Below are positions 10,101 to 17,304 of a stretch of DNA of 64,000 nt, one piece after another. The stretch covers positions 4,097,501-4,161,500 of the forward strand of contig CP047152.1 in assembly GCA_041879295.1 (NCBI GenBank), in the 5' to 3' direction. The translations under genes were made by a program, and so were the position numbers. Within the stretch, counting starts at the first letter, position 1, and every line of letters starts with the position of its first letter. This DNA is from Pseudomonas putida. Lineage in GTDB: Bacteria; Pseudomonadota; Gammaproteobacteria; Pseudomonadales; Pseudomonadaceae. The notes under the pieces were generated by a model that saw nothing but the letters and a program-made list of their open reading frames with translations, was not told the DNA's origin and did no database searches.

Positions 10101-10457
10101 ATCAGCAAGATGCGCGAGCTGAAGGGCTACGGGGTGAGTTTCGCCATGGATGACTTCGGCACCGGCTACTCCTCGCTGACTTACCTGAAACGCCTGCCAG
10201 TGGATGCGCTGAAAATCGACCAGAGCTTCGTACGCGATGCACCGGACGACCCCAACGACGCAGAAATTGTCCGCGCCATTGTCGCCATGGCCCGCAGTCT
10301 GGACCTGGCGGTGATTGCCGAAGGGGTAGAGCTGACCGAACAGCTGGCGTTTCTTGAGCGACTGGGATGCCATCTGTACCAGGGCTATCTGCACAGCCGG
10401 CCATTGCCGCTGTCCGAGTTCCGTCAGATATTGCTGGAGGCGCCGGCAGATTACTGA
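7161..10457 (+). CDS. Multi-PAS GGDEF/EAL cyclic-di-GMP signalling protein
   Basis: The protein is 1098 residues with no obvious membrane segments, so it is probably cytoplasmic. About five PAS/PAC modules occupy residues 30-655, followed by a GGDEF domain (about 665-825) with an intact RLGGDEF active site, and an EAL domain (about 840-1090). An RxxD inhibitory site (RLED) lies five residues before GGDEF, so product inhibition is expected. The EAL signature reads EVL, but its glutamate is kept, as are DDFGTGYSSL, KIDQSF and AEGVE, so phosphodiesterase activity remains plausible. The ATG at 7161 is 61 bp after the LysR gene, so co-transcription is possible. Confidence 0.93.
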   Translation: MPKSANRFLRLPRIPAADPQESEQAWQNAPQLLAALNGARLGAWLWDIESGRVSWSRGTQALFGFDPQQPLPADIDYLDLLPEEDRARTRQVFQAVVNGEPVEQAMRHRIRWPDGSLHWLEINGSLTHDLHGRPQMIGVIREITRQRERETALINSEKRFATLFHLSPNAILLTRRHDGMIFEVNQHFEDMFGWPGSQVIGKTSLELGLWVNPEQRHQIIDSTRANGGPLIMEVQFRASSGKVHDGILCTQGIELEGVTFLISTFVDTTERKRAEQALKDSQERLDLALDSAQLGTWDWHIPSGMLYGSARAAQLHGLPPIPFHESFDAFFEGVPEQERNSMRQAYRSLREGPAGNYQITYRVQLENGASRYIESRARLYRDDQGIPLRMAGTLLDITDQVEREQRLSASEEKFASLFQVSPDPICVTRQDTGQFIEINPAFTQTFGWSSEQVLGRTAEEIGLWAESIERARRIEQVIREQALSNVAVVLNHRNGAPLTCVISSRLITVDDQPCSVTTLRDITQQQRAEAALKSSEEKFAKAFHSSPDAITITERHSGRYLEVNDGFCRLTGYSTAEVVGHTVYEIGIWADDKQRSALLAELRERGRVHHREMLGRNKRGDILTVEVSVEPITLNEVDCLLLTARDVSQLKNAQAQIRHLAYHDPLTNLPNRALLMDRLSQQIALLKRHNLRGALLFLDLDHFKHINDSLGHPVGDTVLKIITARLEASVRLEDTVARLGGDEFVVLLSGLEGSREHVEEKVRELADTLRELLAEPMSLDGQRLQVTPSIGVALIPDHGTTPADLLKRADIALYRAKDSGRNTTQLFHTTMQKAASERLRMENDLRLALARGELALHFQPQVDARDNRIVGAEVLLRWHHPQLGQQPPSQFIQVLEESGLILEVGSWILDEACDACARMLTDGLIDADDFSLCVNISPRQFRQNDFVGRVLRSLDDYRLPRQMLTLEITEGIVIQNLEDTISKMRELKGYGVSFAMDDFGTGYSSLTYLKRLPVDALKIDQSFVRDAPDDPNDAEIVRAIVAMARSLDLAVIAEGVELTEQLAFLERLGCHLYQGYLHSRPLPLSEFRQILLEAPADY

Positions 10458-10504
10458 TGGCCTGAATGTACGCCCTGCACGAGACCGCATGAGTACGCAC
10501 GAAA

Positions 10505-10530
10505 AAGGGCACCCCTGGGGGGTGCCCTTC
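10505..10530. terminator. Bidirectional terminator between PAS/GGDEF/EAL gene and ibpA
   Basis: An 11-bp stem AAGGGCACCCC / GGGGTGCCCTT is flanked by an A run on the left and a T-rich stretch on the right. It lies between two convergent genes and can serve both. Confidence 0.85.
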
Positions 10531-10545
10531 TTCATTGCAGCGCGA

Positions 10546-10989
10546 TCAGTTCAGCGCTGGTTTCTCGCCATTGATCGGGATGCGTTTGGCCTTGGCTTCT
10601 TCAGGCACGATGCGCAGCAGGTCGATGCTGAGCAGGCCATTGGCCAGGCCGGCGGCCTTCACTTCGATGTGATCAGCCAGGCGGAACGACAGCTTGAAGG
10701 CGCGTTGTGCGATACCCTGGTGCAGGTAGGTCACTTCAGCGGCGCTATTGTCGCGCTTGCCACCGGTCACGGTCAGGACGCCTTTTTCGACCTGCAGGTC
10801 GAGGTCCTCTTCCTGGAAACCGGCTGCAGCAACCACGATGCGGTAGTGGTCATCGCCATGCTTTTCCACGTTATAGGGCGGGTAGCTGCTACCGGCCTCG
10901 TTACGTGCCGCTGATTCGAACAGGTCGTTGAAACGGTCGAAACCAACGGAATGACGGAACAGTGGAGCAAGAGAGAAAGCAGTAGTCAT
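10546..10989 (-). CDS. ibpA: Hsp20-family small heat-shock protein
   Basis: This ATP-independent holdase of the alpha-crystallin family protects aggregating proteins. The 147-residue product has the IbpA-type start (FSLAPLFRHSVGFDRFNDLF), a central crystallin domain and the GLLSIDL strand near the end. The start at 10989 is chosen because AGGAG then lies 9 nt upstream; an ATG two codons earlier would be only 3 nt from it. A sigma32 promoter and a thermometer hairpin precede the gene, fitting double heat control of transcription and translation. Confidence 0.95.
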   Translation of the reverse strand: MTTAFSLAPLFRHSVGFDRFNDLFESAARNEAGSSYPPYNVEKHGDDHYRIVVAAAGFQEEDLDLQVEKGVLTVTGGKRDNSAAEVTYLHQGIAQRAFKLSFRLADHIEVKAAGLANGLLSIDLLRIVPEEAKAKRIPINGEKPALN

Positions 10990-10995
10990 GGTCAT

Positions 10996-11017
10996 AAACT
11001 CCTGAGATTCAGCAAGT
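10996..11017 (-). promoter_or_regulatory. ROSE-type RNA thermometer hairpin of ibpA
   Basis: On the minus strand the leader carries ACTTGCTG, a five-base loop, then CAGGAGT. The Shine-Dalgarno AGGAG pairs with TTGCT leaving a single bulged G, the arrangement typical of ROSE elements that melt on heating. It sits directly before the ibpA start. The structure was drawn by hand from the sequence. Confidence 0.8.
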
Positions 11018-11057
11018 AAGTCATTACGCGACCCGGCTTCGGCATCGCGTACTCAAA

Positions 11058-11085
11058 AGATATGGCCGAGGGAAATGCTTTCAAG
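11058..11085 (-). promoter_or_regulatory. Sigma32 heat-shock promoter of ibpA
   Basis: On the minus strand CTTGAAA and CCATATCT are separated by 13 bp, matching the RpoH consensus (CTTGAAA, 11-16 bp, CCCCATNT). The implied transcript start near 11050 gives a leader of about 60 nt that contains the thermometer hairpin. Confidence 0.8.
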
Positions 11086-11130
11086 GGGCAAACAGAAAAA
11101 ATCTGATTTTTTTGCATGGGGCCTGACGGC

Positions 11131-11477
11131 CCCTTCGCGGGTGAACCCGCTCCTACGACGGCCTGTGCCCAGCCACCGACATGCGCCCACGCCCGATCAG
11201 GTGTAGGAGCGGGTTTACCCGCGAATACGGCAGCGGCGGCAACGGTGAATGGCGGGTGGAGATTGGCCAGCAGGCCCGCCCCTTTCGCGGGTGAACCCGC
11301 TCCTACGACGGCCTGTGCCCAGCCACCGACATGTGCCCACCCCCGATCAGGTGTAGGAGCGGGTTTACCCGCGAATACGGCAACGGCGGCAACGGTGAAT
11401 GGCAGGTGGAGATTGGCCAGCAGGCCCGCCCCTTTCGCGGGTGAACCGTACAGGTGCAGTACCCGCGAAGAGGCCTG
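11131..11477. repeat. Tandem 150-bp repeat built from opposed REP sequences
   Basis: A 150-bp unit starts at 11131 and again at 11281, and a third partial copy starts at 11431; the full copies differ at only a few bases. Each unit has a REP in one orientation (CGCGGGTGAACCCGCTCCTAC) and a second in the other (GTAGGAGCGGGTTTACCCGCG) about 45 bp apart. This is a BIME-like array between ibpA and the 3' end of dusC. No gene is visible here. Confidence 0.9.
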
Positions 11478-11478
11478 C

Positions 11479-12450
11479 TCAGGCGACGCAAGCCTCAAAG
11501 GTATGAGTCTCAACCCCCAGCAACCGGCTGATCCGCGCGCAGTCATCTTCCCGGCGCAACTCGGCAAACAACACCACCGCTTCGGGGTAACTGCGAGTCA
11601 GCATCGCCAGCCACTGTTTCATTCGCCCCGGTGCATAACGCGGCGACAATTTAGCCTGGGCCTGGCGCCAGAACTCACGCAACAGTGGCAGCAAGTCATC
11701 CCAGCTCATCGGCTGATAGTCGCGCCCGTCCCGCGCCGCTGCAATCTGCAGGCCCAGGTCCGGGCGCGATACCAGCCCGCGGCCGAGCATGATGTCTTCG
11801 GCACCACTGACCTCGCGGCAACGCCGCCAGTCATCGACCGTCCAGATTTCGCCATTGGCAAACACCGGCACCTTGACCACATCCTGTACCCGCGCCACCC
11901 ACTCCCAATGCGCTGGCGGCTTGTAACCCTCAACCTTGGTCCGTGCGTGCACCACCAGGTGTGCCGAACCACCTTCGGCCAACGCCGTGGCGCACTCCAG
12001 TGCACCGTCGGGGCTGTCGAAGCCCAGGCGCATCTTCGAGGTCACCGGGATATTCGCCGGTACTGCACGCCGCACTTCACGCACAATGGCGTGCAGCAAC
12101 TCCGGCTCTTTGAGCAGTACCGCACCACCGCGCGACTTGTTCACCGTCTTTGCCGGGCAACCGAAGTTCAGGTCGATCACCGGCGCCCCAAGCTCGCAAG
12201 CCAGTGCGGCGTTTTCCGCCAGGCATACCGGGTCCGAACCCAGCAATTGCACACGCATGGGCACACCGGCAGCCGTGCGCGCGCCTTGGCGCAACTCAGG
12301 CGCCAACTTGTGGAACGAGGACGCCGGCAACAGACGGTCGCACACGCGAATGAACTCGGTGACGCACCAGTCGATACCGCCCACGCGGGTCAATACGTCG
12401 CGCAGGATGTTGTCGACCAGCCCCTCCATGGGGGCCAGGGCAATTTGCAT
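11479..12450 (-). CDS. dusC: tRNA-dihydrouridine(16) synthase
   Basis: This flavin enzyme reduces uridine 16 in the tRNA D-loop. The 323-residue protein starts [18 protein letters not shown], a DusC-type N-terminus. The catalytic cysteine is Cys98 in [18 protein letters not shown], and the FMN-site residues follow in the TIM barrel ([13 protein letters not shown]). Length and the short N-terminus favour DusC over DusA or DusB. It is a stand-alone minus-strand gene between a REP array and a thioesterase gene. Confidence 0.93.
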   Translation of the reverse strand: MQIALAPMEGLVDNILRDVLTRVGGIDWCVTEFIRVCDRLLPASSFHKLAPELRQGARTAAGVPMRVQLLGSDPVCLAENAALACELGAPVIDLNFGCPAKTVNKSRGGAVLLKEPELLHAIVREVRRAVPANIPVTSKMRLGFDSPDGALECATALAEGGSAHLVVHARTKVEGYKPPAHWEWVARVQDVVKVPVFANGEIWTVDDWRRCREVSGAEDIMLGRGLVSRPDLGLQIAAARDGRDYQPMSWDDLLPLLREFWRQAQAKLSPRYAPGRMKQWLAMLTRSYPEAVVLFAELRREDDCARISRLLGVETHTFEACVA

Positions 12451-12501
12451 GTCGGTGTCTCAGCGGAAAAAGCCGGCAGTTTAACAAAAATTGCCGGCGG
12501 C

Positions 12502-12936
12502 TCAGGCACCGATCAGCGCCGGGCCGTAACCCTCGACGAATTCCGCCGGCATGCGCCTGGGCTTGCCGCTGGACAGCTCGATGCAGGCAAATGTGGTTTG
12601 CGCGCGCAGCAGCGTCACACCATCGCGCGGGCGCTTGAGCTGAAAACGCCGGGTCATGCGCAGGCGCTGGTCCCAGTCAATGATCCAGGTAGCCAGTTGC
12701 AGCTCATCGTCCTCATAGGCAGCGGCCAGGTAGTCGATTTCGTGGCGCACCACGGCCATCGCCCGGTCAAGGCGCCGGTATTCGGCCAGGTCCAGCCCCA
12801 GGCGCTGGGAATGGCGCCAGGCGCAACGCTCAAGCCAGGTCACGTAGACCGCATTGTTGGCGTGGCCAAGGCCGTCGATGTCCTCGCTGCCCACGCGCAG
12901 GTCGATGACGAAGGGTGTTGCCAGGTCCCAGCTCAT
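12502..12936 (-). CDS. Hotdog-fold acyl-CoA thioesterase
   Basis: This 144-residue protein is of the 4HBT/FadM-YbgC type and probably hydrolyses acyl-CoA thioesters. The hotdog signature DIDGLGHANNAVYVTWLE lies near residues 18-35, with Asp and His/Asn residues in the usual places, followed by the expected strands (TRRFQL, TTFACIEL). AAGGAAG precedes the ATG. The substrate is unknown. Confidence 0.88.
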   Translation of the reverse strand: MSWDLATPFVIDLRVGSEDIDGLGHANNAVYVTWLERCAWRHSQRLGLDLAEYRRLDRAMAVVRHEIDYLAAAYEDDELQLATWIIDWDQRLRMTRRFQLKRPRDGVTLLRAQTTFACIELSSGKPRRMPAEFVEGYGPALIGA

Positions 12937-13011
12937 TTTCGCTTCCTTGGCGCAAAAAGCGATTTAGCAGCGATCTGCAGGACAATGTCCAGCCCCTGTG
13001 AGCCTGACGCG

Positions 13012-13040
13012 GCTGTTATGGAGGGGCTTGCCCGCGAATC
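13012..13040. repeat. Degenerate single REP
   Basis: The stretch around GGAGGGGCTTGCCCGCGAAT matches the second half of the P. putida REP, with an eroded head. It lies at the 3' end of the hydrolase gene. Confidence 0.5.
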
Positions 13041-13917
13041 AGACAGCGCGGCGAATGGCACCGGCGATGCCGATGTTCACGGCTGAAGCGGCTCCTGCAC
13101 TGACCGCATCAACCCGGGCCAGCAGTTCGAGCACGGCTTCACTCAGCCGCGGATCGGCCAGCACCCGCTGGTGCCCCCCCTCTTCCAGCAGCATCAGACG
13201 GCTGTCGAACCAGGCCTTGTGGATGACATGTGCCTCATCTGGGGGCACGAGAGCATCATCGGTGGCATGCACCACGAGCCCCGGCAGCTCCAGCTGGTAA
13301 CCAGCGACATCCAACCGCGCAATCTGCATGCCCACATCGCGCTCAACCTGGCGAATGAACGCTGCCCGCGCCCGTGCTGGCAGCCCCAGACGATGGGCGA
13401 AACCACGTAATACACCCAACAATTGCGCCGGGGCCGCAATGCTGACAGCCGCCTCTGCGCGCAGGCCCATCTGTAAAGCCAGCAGCACGCTCGCCCCACC
13501 CATGGAATGGCCAATGACTGCACGCAACGGCGGCAACTCAGCAGCAGCTTCCAGCAACGCCCGGGCAAACAGCACCACGTTCGCTTGCTCGCCTGGCGAA
13601 CGGCCATGCCCAGGCCCTTCCAGCGACACCACCGTATGCCCCGCCTGAACCAAGGTTTCGATCAGGGCGGCAAACTGCGTCGGGCGCCCCTCCCAACCGT
13701 GCATCAGCAGCACGGTCGGCCCTTGACCCCAGCGCAAGGCAGACAGGCCGAAGCGCAGTGCAATTCGCTCGGCGCTGGCCAACACAGGCAGCTCCCAATC
13801 CCGCGGCGGCAGGTTGCGCGGGGTCATGAAGGCTCGGCGCATCTTGCCCGCGACATGCTCGGGGGCCAGGCGGCCCAGGGTGCCATTGACACCGCGAATC
13901 CAGTTCAGGGTGGTCAT
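13039..13917 (-). CDS. Alpha/beta hydrolase
   Basis: This 292-residue protein has the alpha/beta-hydrolase fold. The oxyanion region is LLMHGWEG, the nucleophile elbow is GHSMGGAS (Ser), an acidic residue occurs in VHATDDALVPPDEA, and a late His is in EEGGHQRVL, giving a full catalytic triad. The ATG at 13917 is preferred over 13923 because GGAG is then 7 nt upstream. The gene follows a tetR gene by 15 bp and is probably co-transcribed with it and controlled by it. The substrate is unknown. Confidence 0.88.
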   Translation of the reverse strand: MTTLNWIRGVNGTLGRLAPEHVAGKMRRAFMTPRNLPPRDWELPVLASAERIALRFGLSALRWGQGPTVLLMHGWEGRPTQFAALIETLVQAGHTVVSLEGPGHGRSPGEQANVVLFARALLEAAAELPPLRAVIGHSMGGASVLLALQMGLRAEAAVSIAAPAQLLGVLRGFAHRLGLPARARAAFIRQVERDVGMQIARLDVAGYQLELPGLVVHATDDALVPPDEAHVIHKAWFDSRLMLLEEGGHQRVLADPRLSEAVLELLARVDAVSAGAASAVNIGIAGAIRRAV

Positions 13918-13932
13918 CGCCATGCTCCAGGG

Positions 13933-14472
13933 TTAAAGCACCGCCGATTTGGCGGCGCGTAAAATACGGTCAGACAGATCACTGGCCCCCAGGGCCCGGG
14001 CCAGCGCCAGCCCTCCCACCATCAGGGCCAGGTCGGCCAGCGCTTTGTCGGCATCCTCAGGGCGGTCGACCATCGCTGCAGTCATCAACTCGATGTGCTC
14101 GGCCAGCACCTCGCGGAAAACCTCCGGCAGGCGCTGCATTTCGCCCAACGCATTAGGCAGCGGGCATGCATGCACTTCGCAGTCCCGGTGCTTGCGCGAG
14201 AGGTAGAAGGCGCCAGCCAGCGCTCGCCGACCGGCGCCATCGAGATTGGGGTCGATCTGGGCGAGCAAGGCTCGGCGCTCACCCAACAACTGGCGGAACG
14301 CTTCGAGCATCAGCTCGTCCTTGCTGTCGAAGTGCGCATAGAAGCCACCGACGGTCAGGCCTGCCGCACCCATTACCTGGCTGACGCTGGGCTCGGCCGG
14401 GCCGTGCTGGATCAGCGCACTGCGCGCAGCCTCCAGAATGCGTTCGCGGGTTCTGCTCTTCTTGTCGCTCAT
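13933..14472 (-). CDS. TetR-family transcriptional regulator
   Basis: This 179-residue repressor-type protein has an N-terminal helix-turn-helix (about residues 8-55, including VSQVMGAAGLTVGGFYAHFDSKDEL) and a ligand-binding C-terminal domain with a CPLPNALGE stretch. The start is placed at MSDKKSRTRERIL. It precedes an alpha/beta-hydrolase gene by 15 bp. A perfect 12-bp inverted repeat lies immediately upstream and is a good candidate for its own operator. Confidence 0.9.
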   Translation of the reverse strand: MSDKKSRTRERILEAARSALIQHGPAEPSVSQVMGAAGLTVGGFYAHFDSKDELMLEAFRQLLGERRALLAQIDPNLDGAGRRALAGAFYLSRKHRDCEVHACPLPNALGEMQRLPEVFREVLAEHIELMTAAMVDRPEDADKALADLALMVGGLALARALGASDLSDRILRAAKSAVL

Positions 14473-14488
14473 CTGGCACGCACCAAAC

Positions 14489-14526
14489 AAAATATGATGA
14501 TCGAAATATTATCCTCATCATATTTT
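14489..14526. promoter_or_regulatory. Long palindrome upstream of tetR (candidate operator)
   Basis: AAAATATGATGA (14489-14500) is repeated in perfect inversion as TCATCATATTTT (14515-14526) with 14 bp between. Its placement 16 bp upstream of the tetR start fits an autoregulatory operator. The T run following the right arm would also allow a weak terminator for rightward transcription. The remaining 14527-14760 is AT-richer and shows no further gene. Confidence 0.6.
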
Positions 14527-14760
14527 TTTGCAAGCAGAATCTGCGACGCTTGTCGGTAACCGTACGTAGAACACATCTTGCGTAGATTTGCCATCCACCT
14601 CCCGATGCGGAAAAGTTTACGATCTCATCGGCCTTTTGCGTCAGCACATCCTTAAGGTACTCTTCTAGGCGATGTCGCTATACCGTTTGCCAGTATCCTA
14701 TCCAGACCAAAAAGCGGGCTGCTGCCCCCTCAAGCACTCAAATTGTCAGGGAGACATCGG

Positions 14761-16101
14761 GTGTTTTTATCGCATATTGTGCCGTCGTGGCAGCAGATTG
14801 AAGATCGGATAAGGCGGGAAATGGGCTATCAAAATGGTGCCCGATATCGAAACCACTGGGGTGAACCTGTCCCTTCCCTGAGCCTCAATATCCGCCGCGT
14901 TGCAAGCGTCCGCTCTGCGCTTCATCAGGCTGAGTGGCAAGCGAGTGAGCTACTTCGCCAACGTTTCGCCGATCTCGACATTTCCAGCATCCTCAAAGAC
15001 CTCATTGATGTTGTCACGCAGATGGCAATGATCGTCGCTGGTAGCACCTTGACCGGAGGTGCTATCGGCGCCGGTGTGGGTGCATTCTTTGGAGGTGCTG
15101 GCGCTGTTCCGATGGGGGCTGCGGGGGCTGCAATGGGTTTGCAGGCTAGCAGCTGGATACTGGCGATACTTGGCCTGCAGTCTATTGCAGAATTTTTCGT
15201 CGAAGGCTTGCCGCGCATTGGCAGTTATTATCTGACAGGAATTAAAACTGCATGGGAAGGAACACGAGGTGATGATGGTTTAACTCCCTTCAGCCAGGAT
15301 GATCCCCTAGCAATTCGAAGCGCTGCCCATAACATGGCGCTAGGCCACGTTGAAGTCGTCATTCTGTTACTGGGCGCCATTGTCGAATACTTGACTCGTG
15401 GTCGAGGTAACGCTGGCAGGCTAGCATTAGAGATGCGTGCCAGTCCAAAAGGGGCAAGAATTGGCCAGTGGATGGTCGAGCATGAAGATGCGTTGAAGCG
15501 CAGACCTGACCTGCAAAAGGCGGAGCCGCTCAGAGGGCCGCTGGCGAGCCAGAAGTCACCTCCAAACCACTCAGAGAGAAGAGACAAAGAGCCCGCCAAG
15601 GGTAAGTCGAACACCATGCCGCTGCATGAGGTTGAATGCTTCAAGGCAGATAAAATGCCTGCCTCCAAAATTGGCGAGTTCGAGCGGCAGTTGCAGGGGC
15701 AAGAGAACGGGTTGAATCGGCTTACTGTTGATGAGTATTTGAAGAATATTGCTAATCCGGTGAAACGAAGCCCTGCGGCTGCCAAAAAGGCACGCAAGGA
15801 TCTACAAGATCAATTGGAAGAGCGTTTTCTGAATGATTTTCCAGACTTGGATGTACTCGAAGCGGAGGAAGCTGCAATAAAAAAAGCCAAGGAAACGATG
15901 GCAAACCTTGCTGGGCTGCACAACCCCGATCTGAGTGCTGGTGGCAAGGATATCATTGGCGACTTCGGTGACCGACAGGTTAACTCCAGCATTGGGCCTC
16001 AGTGGAGACCAAAAATTCAAAACCTTAAAGCAGCTGCTGAGAAGGTACCTGAATCCTTGCGGGATTCAACTTTCCTCAACGTGAAATTACACAAGTGCTG
16101 A
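14761..16101 (+). CDS. Predicted type VI secretion DNase effector (glycine-rich N-terminus, Ntox15-like C-terminus)
   Basis: The protein is 446 residues from GTG 14761, which has GGGAG 7 nt upstream; a TTG at 14743 lacks a site. Residues about 75-165 are hydrophobic and very glycine/alanine-rich (GGAIGAGVGAFFGGAGAVPM), the region I assign to a DUF6861-like N-terminus. The C-terminal part contains LHNPDLSAGG with His387 and Asp390, the HxxD motif of Ntox15/Tde-type nucleases. The next gene looks like the cognate Tdi1-type immunity gene. Base composition is lower in GC than the neighbours, and an IS66 remnant follows, suggesting acquisition. No VgrG, PAAR or adaptor gene is adjacent. The family calls come from motifs, not from a profile search. 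Confidence 0.75.
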   Translation: MFLSHIVPSWQQIEDRIRREMGYQNGARYRNHWGEPVPSLSLNIRRVASVRSALHQAEWQASELLRQRFADLDISSILKDLIDVVTQMAMIVAGSTLTGGAIGAGVGAFFGGAGAVPMGAAGAAMGLQASSWILAILGLQSIAEFFVEGLPRIGSYYLTGIKTAWEGTRGDDGLTPFSQDDPLAIRSAAHNMALGHVEVVILLLGAIVEYLTRGRGNAGRLALEMRASPKGARIGQWMVEHEDALKRRPDLQKAEPLRGPLASQKSPPNHSERRDKEPAKGKSNTMPLHEVECFKADKMPASKIGEFERQLQGQENGLNRLTVDEYLKNIANPVKRSPAAAKKARKDLQDQLEERFLNDFPDLDVLEAEEAAIKKAKETMANLAGLHNPDLSAGGKDIIGDFGDRQVNSSIGPQWRPKIQNLKAAAEKVPESLRDSTFLNVKLHKC

Positions 16102-16112
16102 AGGAGGCATCC

Positions 16113-16721
16113 GTGGACAAGGTATTTGCTAGATTCCTAGAAAAGTTTGGCAGCCCGGTTGATCGTCAGGAAGTGCCAGCTTCGAGTATCGAGCGTTATA
16201 GGGGTAAACTACCCAATCAGCTTCTGGAATATTGGGCTGAGCACGGCTGGTGCGGATACGGTGATGGAATTTTTTGGATAGTGAACCCGCAAGAATACGA
16301 AGGAGTGGTGGCTTCGTGGCTTGAGGGAACAGAATTTGAAAAACGCGACACTTACCACCTAATTGCCCGTGGAGCGTTCGGCGATCTCTATCTATGGGGC
16401 GAGAAAACGGGATTTTCACTGAAGATAACCAGCGTCTTTTCGCGATGCGTAATTCATGACTTTGAACCCACCCCCGAGCAAATGGATCGTAAGCTTCAAG
16501 ACTTTATCGTGTCCAGAAAAGTGGACTCTAACGATGTGGAAGATTTGTTCAAGGCGGCAAGAAAAAAGCTCGGCACTCTTCGCCATGATGAGATGTATGG
16601 TTTTGTTCCAGCGTTAATGCTTGGTGGGTCGGCATCCCTTGATCATGTTGAGAAACTAAAAGCAGTGGAGCATTTAATTCTGCTGTCTCAGCTCGCAGAG
16701 CTTGAGCCATATAGTTTTTAA
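16113..16721 (+). CDS. Predicted T6SS immunity protein (GAD-like / Tdi1-DUF1851)
   Basis: The 202-residue product should bind and neutralise the nuclease encoded just upstream. The N-terminal half (FLEKFGSPVDRQEVP, LPNQLLEYWAEHGWCGYGDG, FWIVNPQEYEGV) resembles GAD-like proteins, and the C-terminal half (GFVPALMLGGSASLDHVEKL) resembles the Tdi1/DUF1851 domain. The GTG at 16113 is chosen because AAGGAGG lies 5 nt upstream; that site overlaps the effector stop, so the two are tightly coupled. Codon use and GC content match the effector rather than the surrounding core genes. Confidence 0.75.
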   Translation: MDKVFARFLEKFGSPVDRQEVPASSIERYRGKLPNQLLEYWAEHGWCGYGDGIFWIVNPQEYEGVVASWLEGTEFEKRDTYHLIARGAFGDLYLWGEKTGFSLKITSVFSRCVIHDFEPTPEQMDRKLQDFIVSRKVDSNDVEDLFKAARKKLGTLRHDEMYGFVPALMLGGSASLDHVEKLKAVEHLILLSQLAELEPYSF

Positions 16722-16744
16722 GGCATGCTTGCCGCCTGAAGTAT

Positions 16745-16954
16745 CTAAGCTAGTTGCCGCTTATGCGGCAGCAATTGATCGATTTCACTGGCCCGCTGCG
16801 TCGGCAGCCGCATCAGAACGTCTTTGAGATAGGCGTACGGATCGTGCCCATTCATGCGCGCTGACTGGATCAGGCTCATGATTGCAGCCGCCCGCTTGCC
16901 GCTGCGCAGCGACCCGGCAAACAGCCAGTTCGAGCGTCCGAGTGCCCACGGCCG
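16745..16954 (-). pseudogene. IS66-family transposase C-terminal remnant
   Basis: The minus strand encodes about 70 residues including GRSNWLFAGSLRSGKRAAAI and SARMNGHDPYAYLKDVLMRL, the well-conserved C-terminus of IS66 TnpC transposases. Nothing of the upstream 400 or so residues is present; the reading frame continues into unrelated sequence at about 16955. It is a dead fragment marking a past insertion between the effector/immunity pair and the tRNA array. Confidence 0.85.
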
Positions 16955-16991
16955 TACGCTTGTCGGGGAAAAATTACTGGAAGGGAAAAAC

Positions 16992-17023
16992 AAAAGGCCC
17001 ATTCAATAAACGAATGAGCCTTT
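16992..17023 (-). terminator. Terminator of the tRNA-Ala/Glu operon
   Basis: Minus-strand hairpin AAAGGCTCATTC / GAATGGGCCTTT with one mismatch and a 7-nt loop, followed by T residues, 27 bp beyond the last tRNA-Glu. Confidence 0.75.
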
Positions 17024-17049
17024 AAAGTCCCGCAAAACGCGGGTAAACG

Positions 17050-17125
17050 TGGCGTCCCCTAGGGGACTCGAACCCCTGTTACCGCCGTGAAAGGGCGGTG
17101 TCCTAGGCCACTAGACGAAGGGGAC
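17050..17125 (-). tRNA. tRNA-Glu(TTC), copy 1
   Basis: This 76-nt gene has acceptor stem GTCCCCT/AGGGGAC, the anticodon TTC in CCCTTTCACGG, a TTCGAGTCC T-loop and an encoded CCA end. It is the promoter-distal gene of a six-tRNA array. Confidence 0.97.
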
Positions 17126-17167
17126 GTAACCTTCGCGAAGATCCACTTGCGTGAACCCTGGCAGAAA

Positions 17168-17243
17168 TGGTGGAGCTAAGCGGGATCGAACCGCTGACCT
17201 CCTGCATGCCATGCAGGCGCTCTCCCAGCTGAGCTATAGCCCC
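17168..17243 (-). tRNA. tRNA-Ala(GGC), copy 1
   Basis: This 76-nt gene has acceptor GGGGCTA/TAGCTCC, anticodon GGC in GCATGGCATGC, a TTCGATCCC T-loop and an encoded CCA. Confidence 0.97.
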
Positions 17244-17248
17244 GAAAC

Positions 17249-17279
17249 AAAAGGCTCATCAATAATCGACGAGCCTTTT
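17249..17279 (-). terminator. Terminator-like hairpin inside the tRNA array
   Basis: The stem AAAAGGCTC / GAGCCTTTT (13-nt loop) lies between tRNA-Glu copy 2 and tRNA-Ala copy 1. It closely resembles the hairpin at 16992-17023, so it looks like a duplicated terminator that may reduce expression of the last two tRNAs. Confidence 0.7.
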
Positions 17280-17304
17280 AAAGCCCTGCAAAACGCAGGA
17301 AAAG

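Noticed and set aside
11116..13086. Plus-strand open frame of 656 codons
   Set aside because: It crosses the REP array and then runs antisense to dusC and the thioesterase gene.
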